Assembly (NCBI GenBank): GCA_041691815.1 | Contig: JBEPTZ010000012.1 | Span: forward strand, 1 to 55,499 | DNA length: 55,499 bases | Direction of reading: 5' to 3' | Source: 70-18 sp041691815 | Lineage (GTDB): Bacteria; Pseudomonadota; Alphaproteobacteria; Acetobacterales; Acetobacteraceae | Part shown: positions 24,942 to 33,091 of the stretch, one piece after another | Position numbering within the stretch: the stretch's first letter is position 1 | How the letters are laid out: each line of letters opens with the position of its first letter | Made by a program: the position numbers and the translations under genes | The notes under the pieces: generated by a model | The model's input: only the letters and a program-made list of their open reading frames with translations | The model's database searches: none | Told to the model about the DNA's origin: nothing

Positions 24942-26447
24942 ATGAAGACCGTCTTCGTGCTGTTCGACTCGCTCAACCGCCATCTGCTCGGCGCCTATGG
25001 CGGCCAGCGCATTGCCACCCCGAATTTCGACCGCCTGGCGCGCCGCTGCGTTACCTACGACAACCACTATGTCGGCAGCCTACCGTGCATGCCGGCCCGC
25101 CGCGACCTGCTGACCGGCCGCCTGTCCTTCCTGCACCGCAGCTGGGGGCCGCTGGAACCGTTCGACAACGCGTTTCCCGAACTACTGGCCACTTGCGGCA
25201 CCTACAGCCATCTGATTACCGACCATTTCCACTACTGGGAGGATGGCGGCGCCACCTACCACACCCGCTACGACAGCCATGAATTCGTCCGCGGCCAGGA
25301 GGGCGACCGCTGGAAGGCGATGGTGCAGCCGCACTGGGAGCGGCTGCGCGAGAAATACCACGCCCGCCAGTTCTCGACGGAGCCGCGCAGCTACATGCGG
25401 CAGAACATCGTCAATCGTGAATTCATCCGCGAGGAGGCGGATTTTCCGGCGGTGCAGTGCTTCGCCCACGGCATGGCCTTCCTGGAGCAGAACCGCACCG
25501 CCGATAACTGGCTGCTGCAATTGGAAACCTTCGACCCGCACGAACCATTCAGCGCCCCTGCCCGCTTCCGCGATGCGTTCGATACCGGCTGGACCGGCAA
25601 GGTGCGCGACTGGCCGCGCTACGGCCGGGTGGATGAACTGCCGGAGGAATGCGAGGAACTGCGCGCCAACTACTACGCGGTGGTGGCGCTGTGCGACTCG
25701 CTGCTCGGCGAATTGCTGGACGAATTCGACCGGCACGACATGTGGCGGGATACCGCGCTGGTCGTCACCACCGACCACGGTTTTTTACTCGGAGAGCATG
25801 ATTTTTGGGCGAAAAACCGCATGAATCTGTACCAGGAGGTCGCTCACATCCCACTTTTCGCGCATGATCCACGCCATCCCGCCGGCGGCACCCGCAGCGC
25901 CCGGCTGACCCAGACCATCGATCTGGCGCCGAGTTTCCTCGATCTGTTCGGCGTCGCCGCGCCCGCCGAGATGCAGGGCCATTCGCTGTTCGCCGCCGAG
26001 GACGCGGCGCGCGACGGGCTGCTGTTCGGCTATTTCGGCGGCGCGGTGAACGTGACCGATGGGCGCCACAGCTACCACCGCTTCCCGGCCGATCTGCATC
26101 GCCAGGAGATCTTCCAGTACACGCTGATGCCCACCCATATCTTCGCCCCGTTCACCCCGGAGGAGTTGTCGGCGGCGAGCCTGGCCGGCCCCTTCGCCTT
26201 CACCAAGGGCGCGCCATTGCTGCGCGTCCCGGTGACGCGCCGCTCGCCGATGTATGACGTCTACGGCCCCGGCGCGCTGCTGGAAGACGAGACCAGGCTC
26301 TACGACCTGGCCGCCGATCCCGGCCAGGCGCATCCGCTGCGTGACCACCCGGTGGAGGCCGAACTGACCCGGTTGATGGCGCGGCTGATGGCCGCCAACA
26401 GCGCGCCCGCCGAAGCCTTCGCCCGGCTTGGGCTGCCGGCACCGTGA
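24942..26447 (+). CDS. sulfatase (type I), second copy
   Basis: This 501-residue protein starts at an ATG behind AAGGGGAAAC. It has the metal-binding N-terminus FVLFDSLNRHLLGAYGG, the sulfatase signature CMPARRDLLTGR with Cys49 as the predicted formylglycine residue (Ala in place of the usual Ser), and a late VVTTDHGFLLGEHDFWAKN active-site segment. There is no signal peptide, so it should act in the cytoplasm after import. It is only distantly similar to the sulfatase at 13029-14492, suggesting a different sulfate-ester position or substrate. Its stop overlaps the next gene's GTG (GTGA). Confidence 0.9.
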   Translation: MKTVFVLFDSLNRHLLGAYGGQRIATPNFDRLARRCVTYDNHYVGSLPCMPARRDLLTGRLSFLHRSWGPLEPFDNAFPELLATCGTYSHLITDHFHYWEDGGATYHTRYDSHEFVRGQEGDRWKAMVQPHWERLREKYHARQFSTEPRSYMRQNIVNREFIREEADFPAVQCFAHGMAFLEQNRTADNWLLQLETFDPHEPFSAPARFRDAFDTGWTGKVRDWPRYGRVDELPEECEELRANYYAVVALCDSLLGELLDEFDRHDMWRDTALVVTTDHGFLLGEHDFWAKNRMNLYQEVAHIPLFAHDPRHPAGGTRSARLTQTIDLAPSFLDLFGVAAPAEMQGHSLFAAEDAARDGLLFGYFGGAVNVTDGRHSYHRFPADLHRQEIFQYTLMPTHIFAPFTPEELSAASLAGPFAFTKGAPLLRVPVTRRSPMYDVYGPGALLEDETRLYDLAADPGQAHPLRDHPVEAELTRLMARLMAANSAPAEAFARLGLPAP

Positions 26448-27394
26448 GTGGGCCGCCGCCGCGCCATCTGCTCGGCGATCCGCGGCAATACGCCTCGGTG
26501 CGGCAGATCGTGCTGGATGACGGCGCCGAGCGGGGGGTGCGGGCGCTGGCCTTCTCCACCGGCGGCGGGCTGGATTTCTGGGTGCTGTGCGACCGCAGCT
26601 TCGATATCGGCCCGCTCTGGTGGCGCGGCGCGCAGCTTGGCTGGCAGGCTCCGGCCGGTTTCCGCCACCCGATGCTGACCGACCGCTGGGACGATGCCGG
26701 CCGCGGCATGGAGCGCGGCTTCTCCGGCATGCTGGTCACCTGCGGCCTGGAGCATATCCGCCGCCCCGACGCCGAACACCCGCTGCATGGCCGCCTGCCG
26801 TTCACCCCCGGCCGGCTGCTGGCGCATGGCGAGGACTGGGCGGCGGCCGAGTCGGTACTATTCTGCCAGGGCGAGATGACGCAATGGCGGCTGGGCGGCG
26901 AGGCGCTGCGTCTGACCCGGCGGATCGAGGCGCCGATCGGCGGCGACACGCTGCGCATCCATGACGTGCTGGAGAATATCGGCCCGGACCCGCAACCCTT
27001 CGCACTGCTCTACCACGTCAACCCCGGCTATCCGCTGGTCGATACCGGCACCATGGTGGCGCTTGACGGCCGGCCGCTGCTCGGCCCGCTGGCGTCACCC
27101 GAGGCCGAGGTGCCGCCGCCCAGCTGGCAGCTGCTGGCGCAGAGCCGGCCGTGCTGCACGGTGGCCGCACCCGGCCACGCCGCCCGCCTGGAGGTGGCGT
27201 TCGATGCCGACACCCTGCCCTGCCTGCAACTCTGGCGAAACCTGCGCCGCAATGTCGGCGTGCTCGGCATCGAACCCTGCACGGCGCCGCCGGGCGCGCC
27301 GCTGCCGGTGCTGGCGCCGGGCGAGCGACGGCGCTTCTCGGTCTCGCTGCGCCTCGCCACGACCGGAGCCAGCCGCGCTACCCCGGCGACCTGA
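26444..27394 (+). CDS. DUF4432 family, aldose 1-epimerase-like protein
   Basis: This 316-residue protein starts with GTG overlapping the sulfatase stop by 4 bp. Features of the galactose-mutarotase-like DUF4432 family are FWVLCDRSFDIGPLWWRG, SGMLVTCGLEHI, HGRLPFTPGR, LLYHVNPGYPL and the C-terminal GIEPCTAPPG. These proteins have the aldose 1-epimerase fold and are often found in carbohydrate operons. Here it may mutarotate the sugar released by the sulfatase (inference). It is the last gene of the second transporter operon. Confidence 0.85.
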   Translation: MSGPPPRHLLGDPRQYASVRQIVLDDGAERGVRALAFSTGGGLDFWVLCDRSFDIGPLWWRGAQLGWQAPAGFRHPMLTDRWDDAGRGMERGFSGMLVTCGLEHIRRPDAEHPLHGRLPFTPGRLLAHGEDWAAAESVLFCQGEMTQWRLGGEALRLTRRIEAPIGGDTLRIHDVLENIGPDPQPFALLYHVNPGYPLVDTGTMVALDGRPLLGPLASPEAEVPPPSWQLLAQSRPCCTVAAPGHAARLEVAFDADTLPCLQLWRNLRRNVGVLGIEPCTAPPGAPLPVLAPGERRRFSVSLRLATTGASRATPAT

Positions 27395-27454
27395 CCGACG
27401 AGGGATCGGCTGCGGCCACGGCGGAGTTCCCCGGGCGCAAGACGAGGCGGCAGC

Positions 27455-27590
27455 AAGCGGCAGGCCGTGGTCGATACCCAGGGCCGGCTGATGCCTGCCA
27501 TCGCGCATGTGACCAGCATCGATGACCGTGATGGCGGCGCTGTCTGGGCGATATCCATTTCTGCCGCGGCGCGATACCTCGGATTTTGCC
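27455..27590 (+). pseudogene. IS5-like transposase remnant in the 27395-27684 gap
   Basis: In one plus frame the stretch from 27455 reads KRQAVVDTQGRLMPAIAHVT followed by SIDDRDGG. This resembles the GRKRHxxVDTxGxLL...ASVQDRDGG block of IS5-family transposases. After a frameshift near 27537 another frame continues ALSGRYPFLPRR, like the following LxGxFPFLxxL block. No start codon, ends or inverted repeats are recognisable, so this is only debris in a 290-bp gap. The rest of the gap holds no gene that I can see. Confidence 0.5.
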
Positions 27591-27684
27591 CCAGCTCCTT
27601 CGATCGGCGTGCGGTTGGCGCACCGTTCGGCGCGCCAACCCATTGATCCCAGTTACAATCCAGACGTCGCCTGGGCGTGCCGGG

Positions 27685-29067
27685 CTACTTCCAGGATGGC
27701 GCGCTCGCTGCCCATTCATGCCCGTGCACCAGCCCGTCATCATGCTCGTGCGCTGCCGCCGGCGCTGGTGCGTCATGGAACTGCGCGGCCTCGGTGCTGC
27801 CAGCGAACGCCGTGGTGCTGGACTGTCCGCCGGAGATCGCCATCGCCACCGCGTCGAAATAGCTCACCCCCACTTCGCGTTGATGGCGGGTCGCGGTGTA
27901 GCCCTCGGCTTCGCTGGCGAATTCCGCCTGCTGCAGTTCCGAGTAGGCTTGCATCCCGCGCTCCGCGTAGCCGCGCGCCAGGCGGAACATCGAATGGTTC
28001 AGGCTGTGGAAGCCGGCCAGGGTCACGAACTGGTATTTGTAGCCCATCGCCCCGATCTCGCGCTGGAAGCTGGCGATTTTCTCCGGTGACAGCTTCTTCG
28101 TCCAGTTGAACGACGGCGAGCAGTTATAGGCCAGCATCTTGCCGGGGAACTCGCGATGCACCGCCTCGGCAAATTGCCGCGCCTCGTCCAGGTTCGGCTC
28201 GCTGGTTTCCCACCATAGCAAATCGGCATAGGGCGCATAGGCCAGGCTGCGCGCGATCGCGTATTGCACCCCCATGTGCGGTCGGATGCGGAAGAACCCC
28301 TCGGCAGTGCGCTCGCCGGTGATGAACGGCTGGTCGCGCTCGTCAACATCGGCGGTCAGCAACTGCGCCGAATGGCTGTCGGTGCGGCACAGCAGCACGG
28401 TCGGCACGCCTTCCACATCGGCCGCCAGCCTGGCCGCGTTCAGCGTGCGGATGTGCTGGCTGATCGGCACCAGCACCTTGCCGCCGAGATGGCCGCATTT
28501 CTTCTCGCTGGCCAGCTGGTCCTCGAAATGCGCGCCCGCGGCACCCGCCTCGATCATCGCCCGCATCAGCTCGTAGGCGTTTAGCGCGCCGCCGAAGCCC
28601 GCCTCGGCATCGGCGATCACCGGCGCCATCCAATGCGTGGAGGTATCGCCTTCCATGGTGGCGATCTGGTCGCAGCGGCGCAGCGCCGCGTTGATCCGCT
28701 TGACCACGGCCGGCACCGAATCGACCGGATAGAGCGACTGATCCGGATACATCTGGCCGGCCGAATTGGCATCGGCCGCCACCTGCCAGCCGGACAGATA
28801 GATCGCCTTCAGTCCCGCCTTCACCTGCTGCACCGCCTGGTTGCCGGTGAGCGCGCCCAGCGTCGGCACGAACGGCTCGGTCTTCAGCAACTGCCAGAGC
28901 CGCCGCGCACCCTGCTCGGCCAGCGTGTGGCGAATGCGGAAGCTGCCGGCCAGCCGGGCGACATCGGCCTCGCTGTAGTCGCGACGAATGCCGGCGAAGC
29001 GCTCGGGGTCGAAGCCGGGGCCGGTGGCGCCGTCGGGCTGGCGGGTGATGGTCGGGTTCGGGCGCAT
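27685..29067 (-). CDS. aceA: isocitrate lyase
   Basis: The ATG at 29067 has an ideal ribosome binding site (CCAGGAGACACC) and gives 460 residues. Isocitrate lyase landmarks include SGWQVAADANSAGQMYPDQS, DAEAGFGG, the catalytic KKCGHLGGK loop with Cys191 and His193, and YNCSPSFNWTKKL. The enzyme splits isocitrate to glyoxylate and succinate in the glyoxylate shunt, in the cytoplasm. The C-terminus extends about 30 residues past the usual AGSTEAAQF end with a His- and Asp-containing tail (AAAHEHDDGLVHGHE). It is divergent from the ScfR-like regulator, its probable controller. No malate synthase is in the window. Confidence 0.96.
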   Translation of the reverse strand: MRPNPTITRQPDGATGPGFDPERFAGIRRDYSEADVARLAGSFRIRHTLAEQGARRLWQLLKTEPFVPTLGALTGNQAVQQVKAGLKAIYLSGWQVAADANSAGQMYPDQSLYPVDSVPAVVKRINAALRRCDQIATMEGDTSTHWMAPVIADAEAGFGGALNAYELMRAMIEAGAAGAHFEDQLASEKKCGHLGGKVLVPISQHIRTLNAARLAADVEGVPTVLLCRTDSHSAQLLTADVDERDQPFITGERTAEGFFRIRPHMGVQYAIARSLAYAPYADLLWWETSEPNLDEARQFAEAVHREFPGKMLAYNCSPSFNWTKKLSPEKIASFQREIGAMGYKYQFVTLAGFHSLNHSMFRLARGYAERGMQAYSELQQAEFASEAEGYTATRHQREVGVSYFDAVAMAISGGQSSTTAFAGSTEAAQFHDAPAPAAAHEHDDGLVHGHEWAASAPSWK

Positions 29068-29082
29068 ATCGGTGTCTCCTGG

Positions 29083-29116
29083 GTGCGATGTGATGAGTGA
29101 ATTATTCACATTGCAC
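29083..29116. promoter_or_regulatory. nested palindromes in the aceA/scfR divergent promoter
   Basis: The inner palindrome GTGAATTATTCAC (29097-29109) has perfect 6-bp arms around one base. It sits inside a wider dyad, GTGCGATGTGA (29083-29093) with TCACATTGCAC (29106-29116), whose arms match at 10 of 11 positions. The site begins 16 bp upstream of the aceA start and 90 bp upstream of the regulator start. This position suits an operator for the ScfR-like protein acting on both genes; the binding is inference. Confidence 0.55.
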
Positions 29117-29155
29117 CCGCGAGAAATATGCTAAAAATGCGCTACGACGTGAAAT

Positions 29156-29179
29156 GCGGCAATATTCTTAACGTGCCGC
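29156..29179. promoter_or_regulatory. inverted repeat near the scfR start
   Basis: GCGGCA (29156-29161) and TGCCGC (29174-29179) are perfect inverted arms around a 12-bp A/T-rich spacer. The repeat ends 26 bp before the regulator ATG at 29206. It could be a second, weaker operator for autoregulation. Arms of six bases can arise by chance in GC-rich DNA, so confidence is low. Confidence 0.3.
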
Positions 29180-29205
29180 GCTGTAAATTCGTAAAGGTTG
29201 TCAAT

Positions 29206-30618
29206 ATGGCGTCCCCGCCAATCGGCCGCACCATCCGCCGCCTGCGCCTGGAACACGGCCTGACCCAGGCCGCTCTCGCCACCAGCCTCGGCATCTCCGC
29301 CAGCTATCTCAACCTCATCGAACACGACCAGCGCGCGGTCACCGCCAGCCTGCTGATCAAGCTGGCCGAGATCCTGCGGGTCGATCTCGCGGCGCTGTCC
29401 GGCAGCGCCGAGCGCCAGCTCGAATCCAACCTGCGCGAAGCCTTCGCCGACCCCCAGCTCGGCCTCGACCGCGTGCCCGAGGCGGAGGCCACGGCACTCG
29501 CCGCCGGCAGCCCCGCCGCCGCCCGCGCCGTGCTGGCGCTCTACCGCGCCTGGCGGGTCGCCCAGGAGGATGCCAGCGGCATCGCGCTGCCCTCCGGCCG
29601 CCGGATCGCGCTGCCCACCGAGGAGGCGCGCGACTTCTTCACCGAGCGGGCCAACCACTTCGCCGCGCTCGAAGCGGCCGCCGAGGCGCTGGTCGCCGAC
29701 ATCGGCCCGACCGCCCCGTCCGAGACCAACCACGCCATCGCCGAGCGGTTGCGCCGCGCCCACGGCCTGTCGATCCGTGTCACCGCGCTGGAAGACGGCG
29801 CGCTGCGCAGCTACGATCCCGCCGCTCGCCTGCTGCGACTCTCGGAATTGCTGCCGCGCGAAAGCCGCGGCTTCCACCTCGCCTTCCAGCTCGCCCTGCT
29901 TGAGCTGCGCGCCTCCGCCGAGGCCGAGATCACCCGCGCCACCCCCTCCTCGCCGGAAGCCGCCGGCCTCATCCGCATCGGACTGCTCAACTACCTGGCC
30001 GCCGCGCTGCTGATGCCCTATGCCCCGTTCCAGGCCGCCGCCGCCGAATTGCGCCACGACGTGGACCTGCTCGCCGCCCGCTTCGGCGTCAGCTTCGAAC
30101 AGGCCTGCCAACGCCTGGCCAGCCTGCAGCGTCCGGGCGCCCGCGGCACCCCGTTCTTCTTCCTGCGCGTCGACCCGGCCGGCAACGTCACCAAGCGGTT
30201 CTCCGCCGCCGGCTTCCCGTTCGCCCGCTACGGCGGCTCCTGCCCGCGCTGGATCGTGCACACCGTGCTGGCCACCCCCGACACCACGCGGGTGCAGGTC
30301 GCCCGCCTGCCCGATGGCGCCACCTTCCTGTGCTTTGCCCGCGCCATCACTGCCCCATCATCGGCCTGGGGCGACCCGCCGGCGGTGCGTATCATCGCCA
30401 TGGGGTGCGATATCGGCCACGCCCCCGCACTGGTCTATGCCGACGGCCTGGACCTGGAACGCGCGGCGGTCGGCATCGGCCTGTCCTGCCGCCTGTGCGA
30501 CCGCCAGGGCTGCCGCAGCCGCGCCTTCCCGCCACTGGAACATCGCCTGGCGCTGGACCCGCTGGTCGCCGGGGCTTCGCCATATCGGTTCGAACGAAAG
30601 GAAGCGGCAGTTCTTTGA
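29206..30618 (+). CDS. short-chain fatty acid / glyoxylate-shunt regulator, ScfR/RamB family
   Basis: The chosen ATG at 29206 gives 470 residues beginning MASPPIGRTIRRLRLEHGL; a start at 29128 would add 26 atypical residues inside the promoter. An XRE helix-turn-helix (LTQAALATSLGISASYLNLI, about 19-38) is followed by an IrrE-like domain without its zinc motif and a C-terminal DUF2083 domain ending in the cysteine cluster CRLCDRQGCRSRAFPPL. In actinobacteria (RamB) and alphaproteobacteria (ScfR) such proteins control acetate/propionate and glyoxylate-shunt genes. The divergent aceA gene supports that role here. Confidence 0.88.
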   Translation: MASPPIGRTIRRLRLEHGLTQAALATSLGISASYLNLIEHDQRAVTASLLIKLAEILRVDLAALSGSAERQLESNLREAFADPQLGLDRVPEAEATALAAGSPAAARAVLALYRAWRVAQEDASGIALPSGRRIALPTEEARDFFTERANHFAALEAAAEALVADIGPTAPSETNHAIAERLRRAHGLSIRVTALEDGALRSYDPAARLLRLSELLPRESRGFHLAFQLALLELRASAEAEITRATPSSPEAAGLIRIGLLNYLAAALLMPYAPFQAAAAELRHDVDLLAARFGVSFEQACQRLASLQRPGARGTPFFFLRVDPAGNVTKRFSAAGFPFARYGGSCPRWIVHTVLATPDTTRVQVARLPDGATFLCFARAITAPSSAWGDPPAVRIIAMGCDIGHAPALVYADGLDLERAAVGIGLSCRLCDRQGCRSRAFPPLEHRLALDPLVAGASPYRFERKEAAVL

Positions 30619-30757
30619 GGCGCCGTTGATGCTCCCATGTCTATTCCGTGCGGCGTGACGCTATCGAACTGTGGTCGAGCTACCCTCGAATATCGGCGAT
30701 TCCTGAAGGATGGCCGAGCACGGCCGGAAGTTTCCGGGGGAGGTCAGTGCGCGATGC

Positions 30758-31558
30758 TCAACCGTCGCGGCCGAGTTGTTCCAGCAGTGCCACGGCGCCG
30801 GGCAGATCGCTCCGGCGCGCCTCCAGCAGTTCCTCGCCGCCGACCGCATAGGCGGCCACCGCGCCCAACTGGTCGCGCAGCCGGCTGGGCGCCGCGGCAT
30901 CGAACGGCAGCACGCAGCCGCCGGTGCGTTTGGCGAGGTCCCAGAACAGCTCGGCATCGCGCCGCGCCGCCGGGTCGGCGGTGTCGTGCAGCACGATCAG
31001 CCTGGTGCCGTTCGCCGCCATCGCATCGGCCAGCCGGCGGCCCTGGGCGAGGCTCTCCTCGAACACGTCGCCGATATAGACCACCACCCGCACCCCCGGC
31101 CGCTTCAGGCTGGCCGACAGGATCGGCAGCAGCCGGGTCATCCCGGCCTGGCAGGCAACCCCGGCGGCGCGGTCGCGCAGCGTGGCGGCGTTGCTGGTGA
31201 AGCCGGTGAAGATGTGCACCCGCGAGCCGCCATGCACCGCCAGCGCCACGTCCAGCTCGCCGGGCAGCGCCTGGAACAGCGCGTCGGTGGCCTGCCTTGC
31301 AGCGGCCCAGGCCGGCTCGCGCGAGGCGGTGGCGTCGACCGCGAACACCAGCCGTGGGCGTTCCACAGCCTCGGTCTCGGCCGGCGGCTCGGCATGGCGG
31401 AAGGCCGCCGGCAGGTTGCTGAACGCAGCGGCGACCGCGGTGGAGAGCCGATCGGCCGCCTGCCGCAGAAGCGCCAGCGGGCCGGGGCCGGGCGGCGGCG
31501 GCTCCGGCTCGGGTTCGGGCTCCTCGAGGATCATCACGAAGTTCGGCTTGTCTGCCAT
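30758..31558 (-). CDS. small von Willebrand factor A-like domain protein
   Basis: This 266-residue protein starts at the ATG at 31558, behind GGGAGCCGGCC. The first 65 residues are low in complexity (EPEPEPEPPPPGPGP) with no clear signal peptide. The rest is a VWA-like domain with a MIDAS-type VFAVDATASR (Asp75, Thr77, Ser79), VHIFTGFTSNAA, VVVYIGDVFEES and RLIVLHDTADP. VWA domains mediate metal-dependent protein binding. The partner is unknown. It follows AMP nucleosidase in the same direction after a 59-bp gap containing tandem repeats, and no chaperone-type ATPase partner (MoxR) is nearby. Confidence 0.75.
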   Translation of the reverse strand: MADKPNFVMILEEPEPEPEPPPPGPGPLALLRQAADRLSTAVAAAFSNLPAAFRHAEPPAETEAVERPRLVFAVDATASREPAWAAARQATDALFQALPGELDVALAVHGGSRVHIFTGFTSNAATLRDRAAGVACQAGMTRLLPILSASLKRPGVRVVVYIGDVFEESLAQGRRLADAMAANGTRLIVLHDTADPAARRDAELFWDLAKRTGGCVLPFDAAAPSRLRDQLGAVAAYAVGGEELLEARRSDLPGAVALLEQLGRDG

Positions 31559-31570
31559 GGCCGGCTCCCC

Positions 31571-31630
31571 GTCTATCGGAACGGCGTCTATCGGAACGGC
31601 GTCTATCGGAACGGCGTCTATCGGAACGGC
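31571..31630. repeat. four perfect 15-bp tandem repeats at the 3' end of AMP nucleosidase
   Basis: The unit GTCTATCGGAACGGC occurs four times without change (31571-31585, 31586-31600, 31601-31615, 31616-31630). On the coding strand the unit includes CCG TTC CGA TAG, the last codons and stop of AMP nucleosidase, so the stop is followed by three in-frame copies of the same TAG. Perfect identity suggests recent slippage expansion and likely copy-number variation. Confidence 0.95.
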
Positions 31631-33087
31631 GGCTCGTCGAAGCTGCGCAGCTTGCGCGAGTGCAGCACGCCGGGCCCGTCGCGCAGCAGGCCAAGTGCGG
31701 CGATGCCGATGCGCAGATGCTCGCTGACCGCCCGCTGGTAGAACGCGCCGGCCGAGCCGGGCAGCTTGATCTCGCCGTGCAGCGGCTTGTCCGAGACGCA
31801 GAGCAGCGTGCCATAGGGCACCCGCAGGCGATAGCCCTGGGTGGCCAGCGTGCCGCTCTCCATGTCCACCGCGATGGCGCGCGACAGGTTGATGCGCCGC
31901 CGCTCCTTGGACCAGCGCAGTTCCCAGTTGCGGTCGTCGTAGGAGACCACGGTGCCGGTGCGCAGCCGCTGCTTCAGCGCGTCGCCACGTTCGCCGGTGA
32001 CCTGGGCGGCCGCTTCCTGCAACGCCACCTGCACCTCGGCCAGCGCCGGCACCGGCACCTCCGGCGGCACCAGGTCGTCGAGGATCTTGTCGCGCCGCAG
32101 ATAGCCATGCGCCAGCACGTAGTCGCCGATCGCCTGCGACTGCCGCAGCCCACCGCAATGGCCGATCATCAGCCAGCAATGCGGCCGCAGCACCGCCAAG
32201 TGGTCGGTGATGGTCTTGGCGTTGGATGGGCCGACGCCGATATTGACGATGGTCACACCGCCTTGCCCGTCGCGGCGCGACAGGTGATAGGCCGGCATCT
32301 GGAAGCGGTGCCAGGGTGCCGCGGCAATCCGCGCCGCCGCCTCGGCCGGATCGTCGCCGCGGCTGGCGATGGTGGGGCCGGGGGCGGTCAGCCGGTCGTA
32401 CGGGCTGGCCGGGTCGGCAAGCTCGGCCAGGCCCCATTCGACGAACTGGTCGATATAGCGCTGGTAGTTGGTCAGCAGAATCCACGGCTGGATGCAGCGC
32501 CAGTCGCTGCCGGTGTAGTGCAGCAGGCGGCGCAGCGAGTAATCCACGCGCACCGCATCGAACAGCGCCAGCGGGCGCGGCTGGCCGGGCGCGAACTCCC
32601 ACAGCCCGTCCGGCACCTCGTCGCCGACCGTCGCCAGCAGCGGGGTGGGGAAATGCCGCGCCAGTTCGGCCGGGGTGGGCGTTCCGTCGGTGAATTCGTC
32701 GCCGCGCTCCAGCACGTAGGGGTAGGGGATTTCCTGCTCGCTGACCCGCACGCTGATGCTGGCGGCGTATTCGGCCACCAGCGGGCGCAGTTGTTCCAGC
32801 AGGTAGCGGCGGAAGAAGCCCGGCTGGGTGATGGTGGTGGCATAGGCGCCGGGGGTCTGGAACTTGGCCCAGGCCCGCCTGGTGAAACGCACCGGGCCGG
32901 TCGGCTCCCAGTCCAGCCGCAACTCGGGGTAGCGGAAGCCGCGGCGTTCGTCCTCGGAGGGCGGCGGGCCGCCGGCGGCGAACCGCGCCAGCGCCTCGCC
33001 CTGGGCGCGCACCGCCGCATCATGGATCGCCTCCAGCCGGTCCACTGCCTGTTCCGGTGTGAGGCCGGGCTCGCCTGTATCGGCCAT
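31618..33087 (-). CDS. amn: AMP nucleosidase
   Basis: The ATG at 33087 gives 489 residues, close to the E. coli enzyme. The N-terminal AMN domain (RYPELRLDWEPTGPVRFTRR) and the C-terminal phosphorylase-like domain are complete. VTIVNIGVGPSNAKTITDHL, MIGHCGGLR, AVDMESGTLA with the catalytic acid and LCVSDKPLHGEIKLPG are clear. The enzyme hydrolyses AMP to adenine and ribose 5-phosphate in the cytoplasm. It lies 4 bp after an M20 amidohydrolase. The 3' end, including its stop codon, lies in a 15-bp tandem repeat. Confidence 0.95.
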   Translation of the reverse strand: MADTGEPGLTPEQAVDRLEAIHDAAVRAQGEALARFAAGGPPPSEDERRGFRYPELRLDWEPTGPVRFTRRAWAKFQTPGAYATTITQPGFFRRYLLEQLRPLVAEYAASISVRVSEQEIPYPYVLERGDEFTDGTPTPAELARHFPTPLLATVGDEVPDGLWEFAPGQPRPLALFDAVRVDYSLRRLLHYTGSDWRCIQPWILLTNYQRYIDQFVEWGLAELADPASPYDRLTAPGPTIASRGDDPAEAAARIAAAPWHRFQMPAYHLSRRDGQGGVTIVNIGVGPSNAKTITDHLAVLRPHCWLMIGHCGGLRQSQAIGDYVLAHGYLRRDKILDDLVPPEVPVPALAEVQVALQEAAAQVTGERGDALKQRLRTGTVVSYDDRNWELRWSKERRRINLSRAIAVDMESGTLATQGYRLRVPYGTLLCVSDKPLHGEIKLPGSAGAFYQRAVSEHLRIGIAALGLLRDGPGVLHSRKLRSFDEPPFR

Positions 33088-33091
33088 ACGC

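Noticed and set aside
31559..32602. Long N-terminal extension of the VWA protein frame
   Set aside because: The open frame continues through AMP nucleosidase in a different phase with an Arg/Ala/Gly-rich shadow composition; the ATG at 31558 follows a plausible ribosome site.
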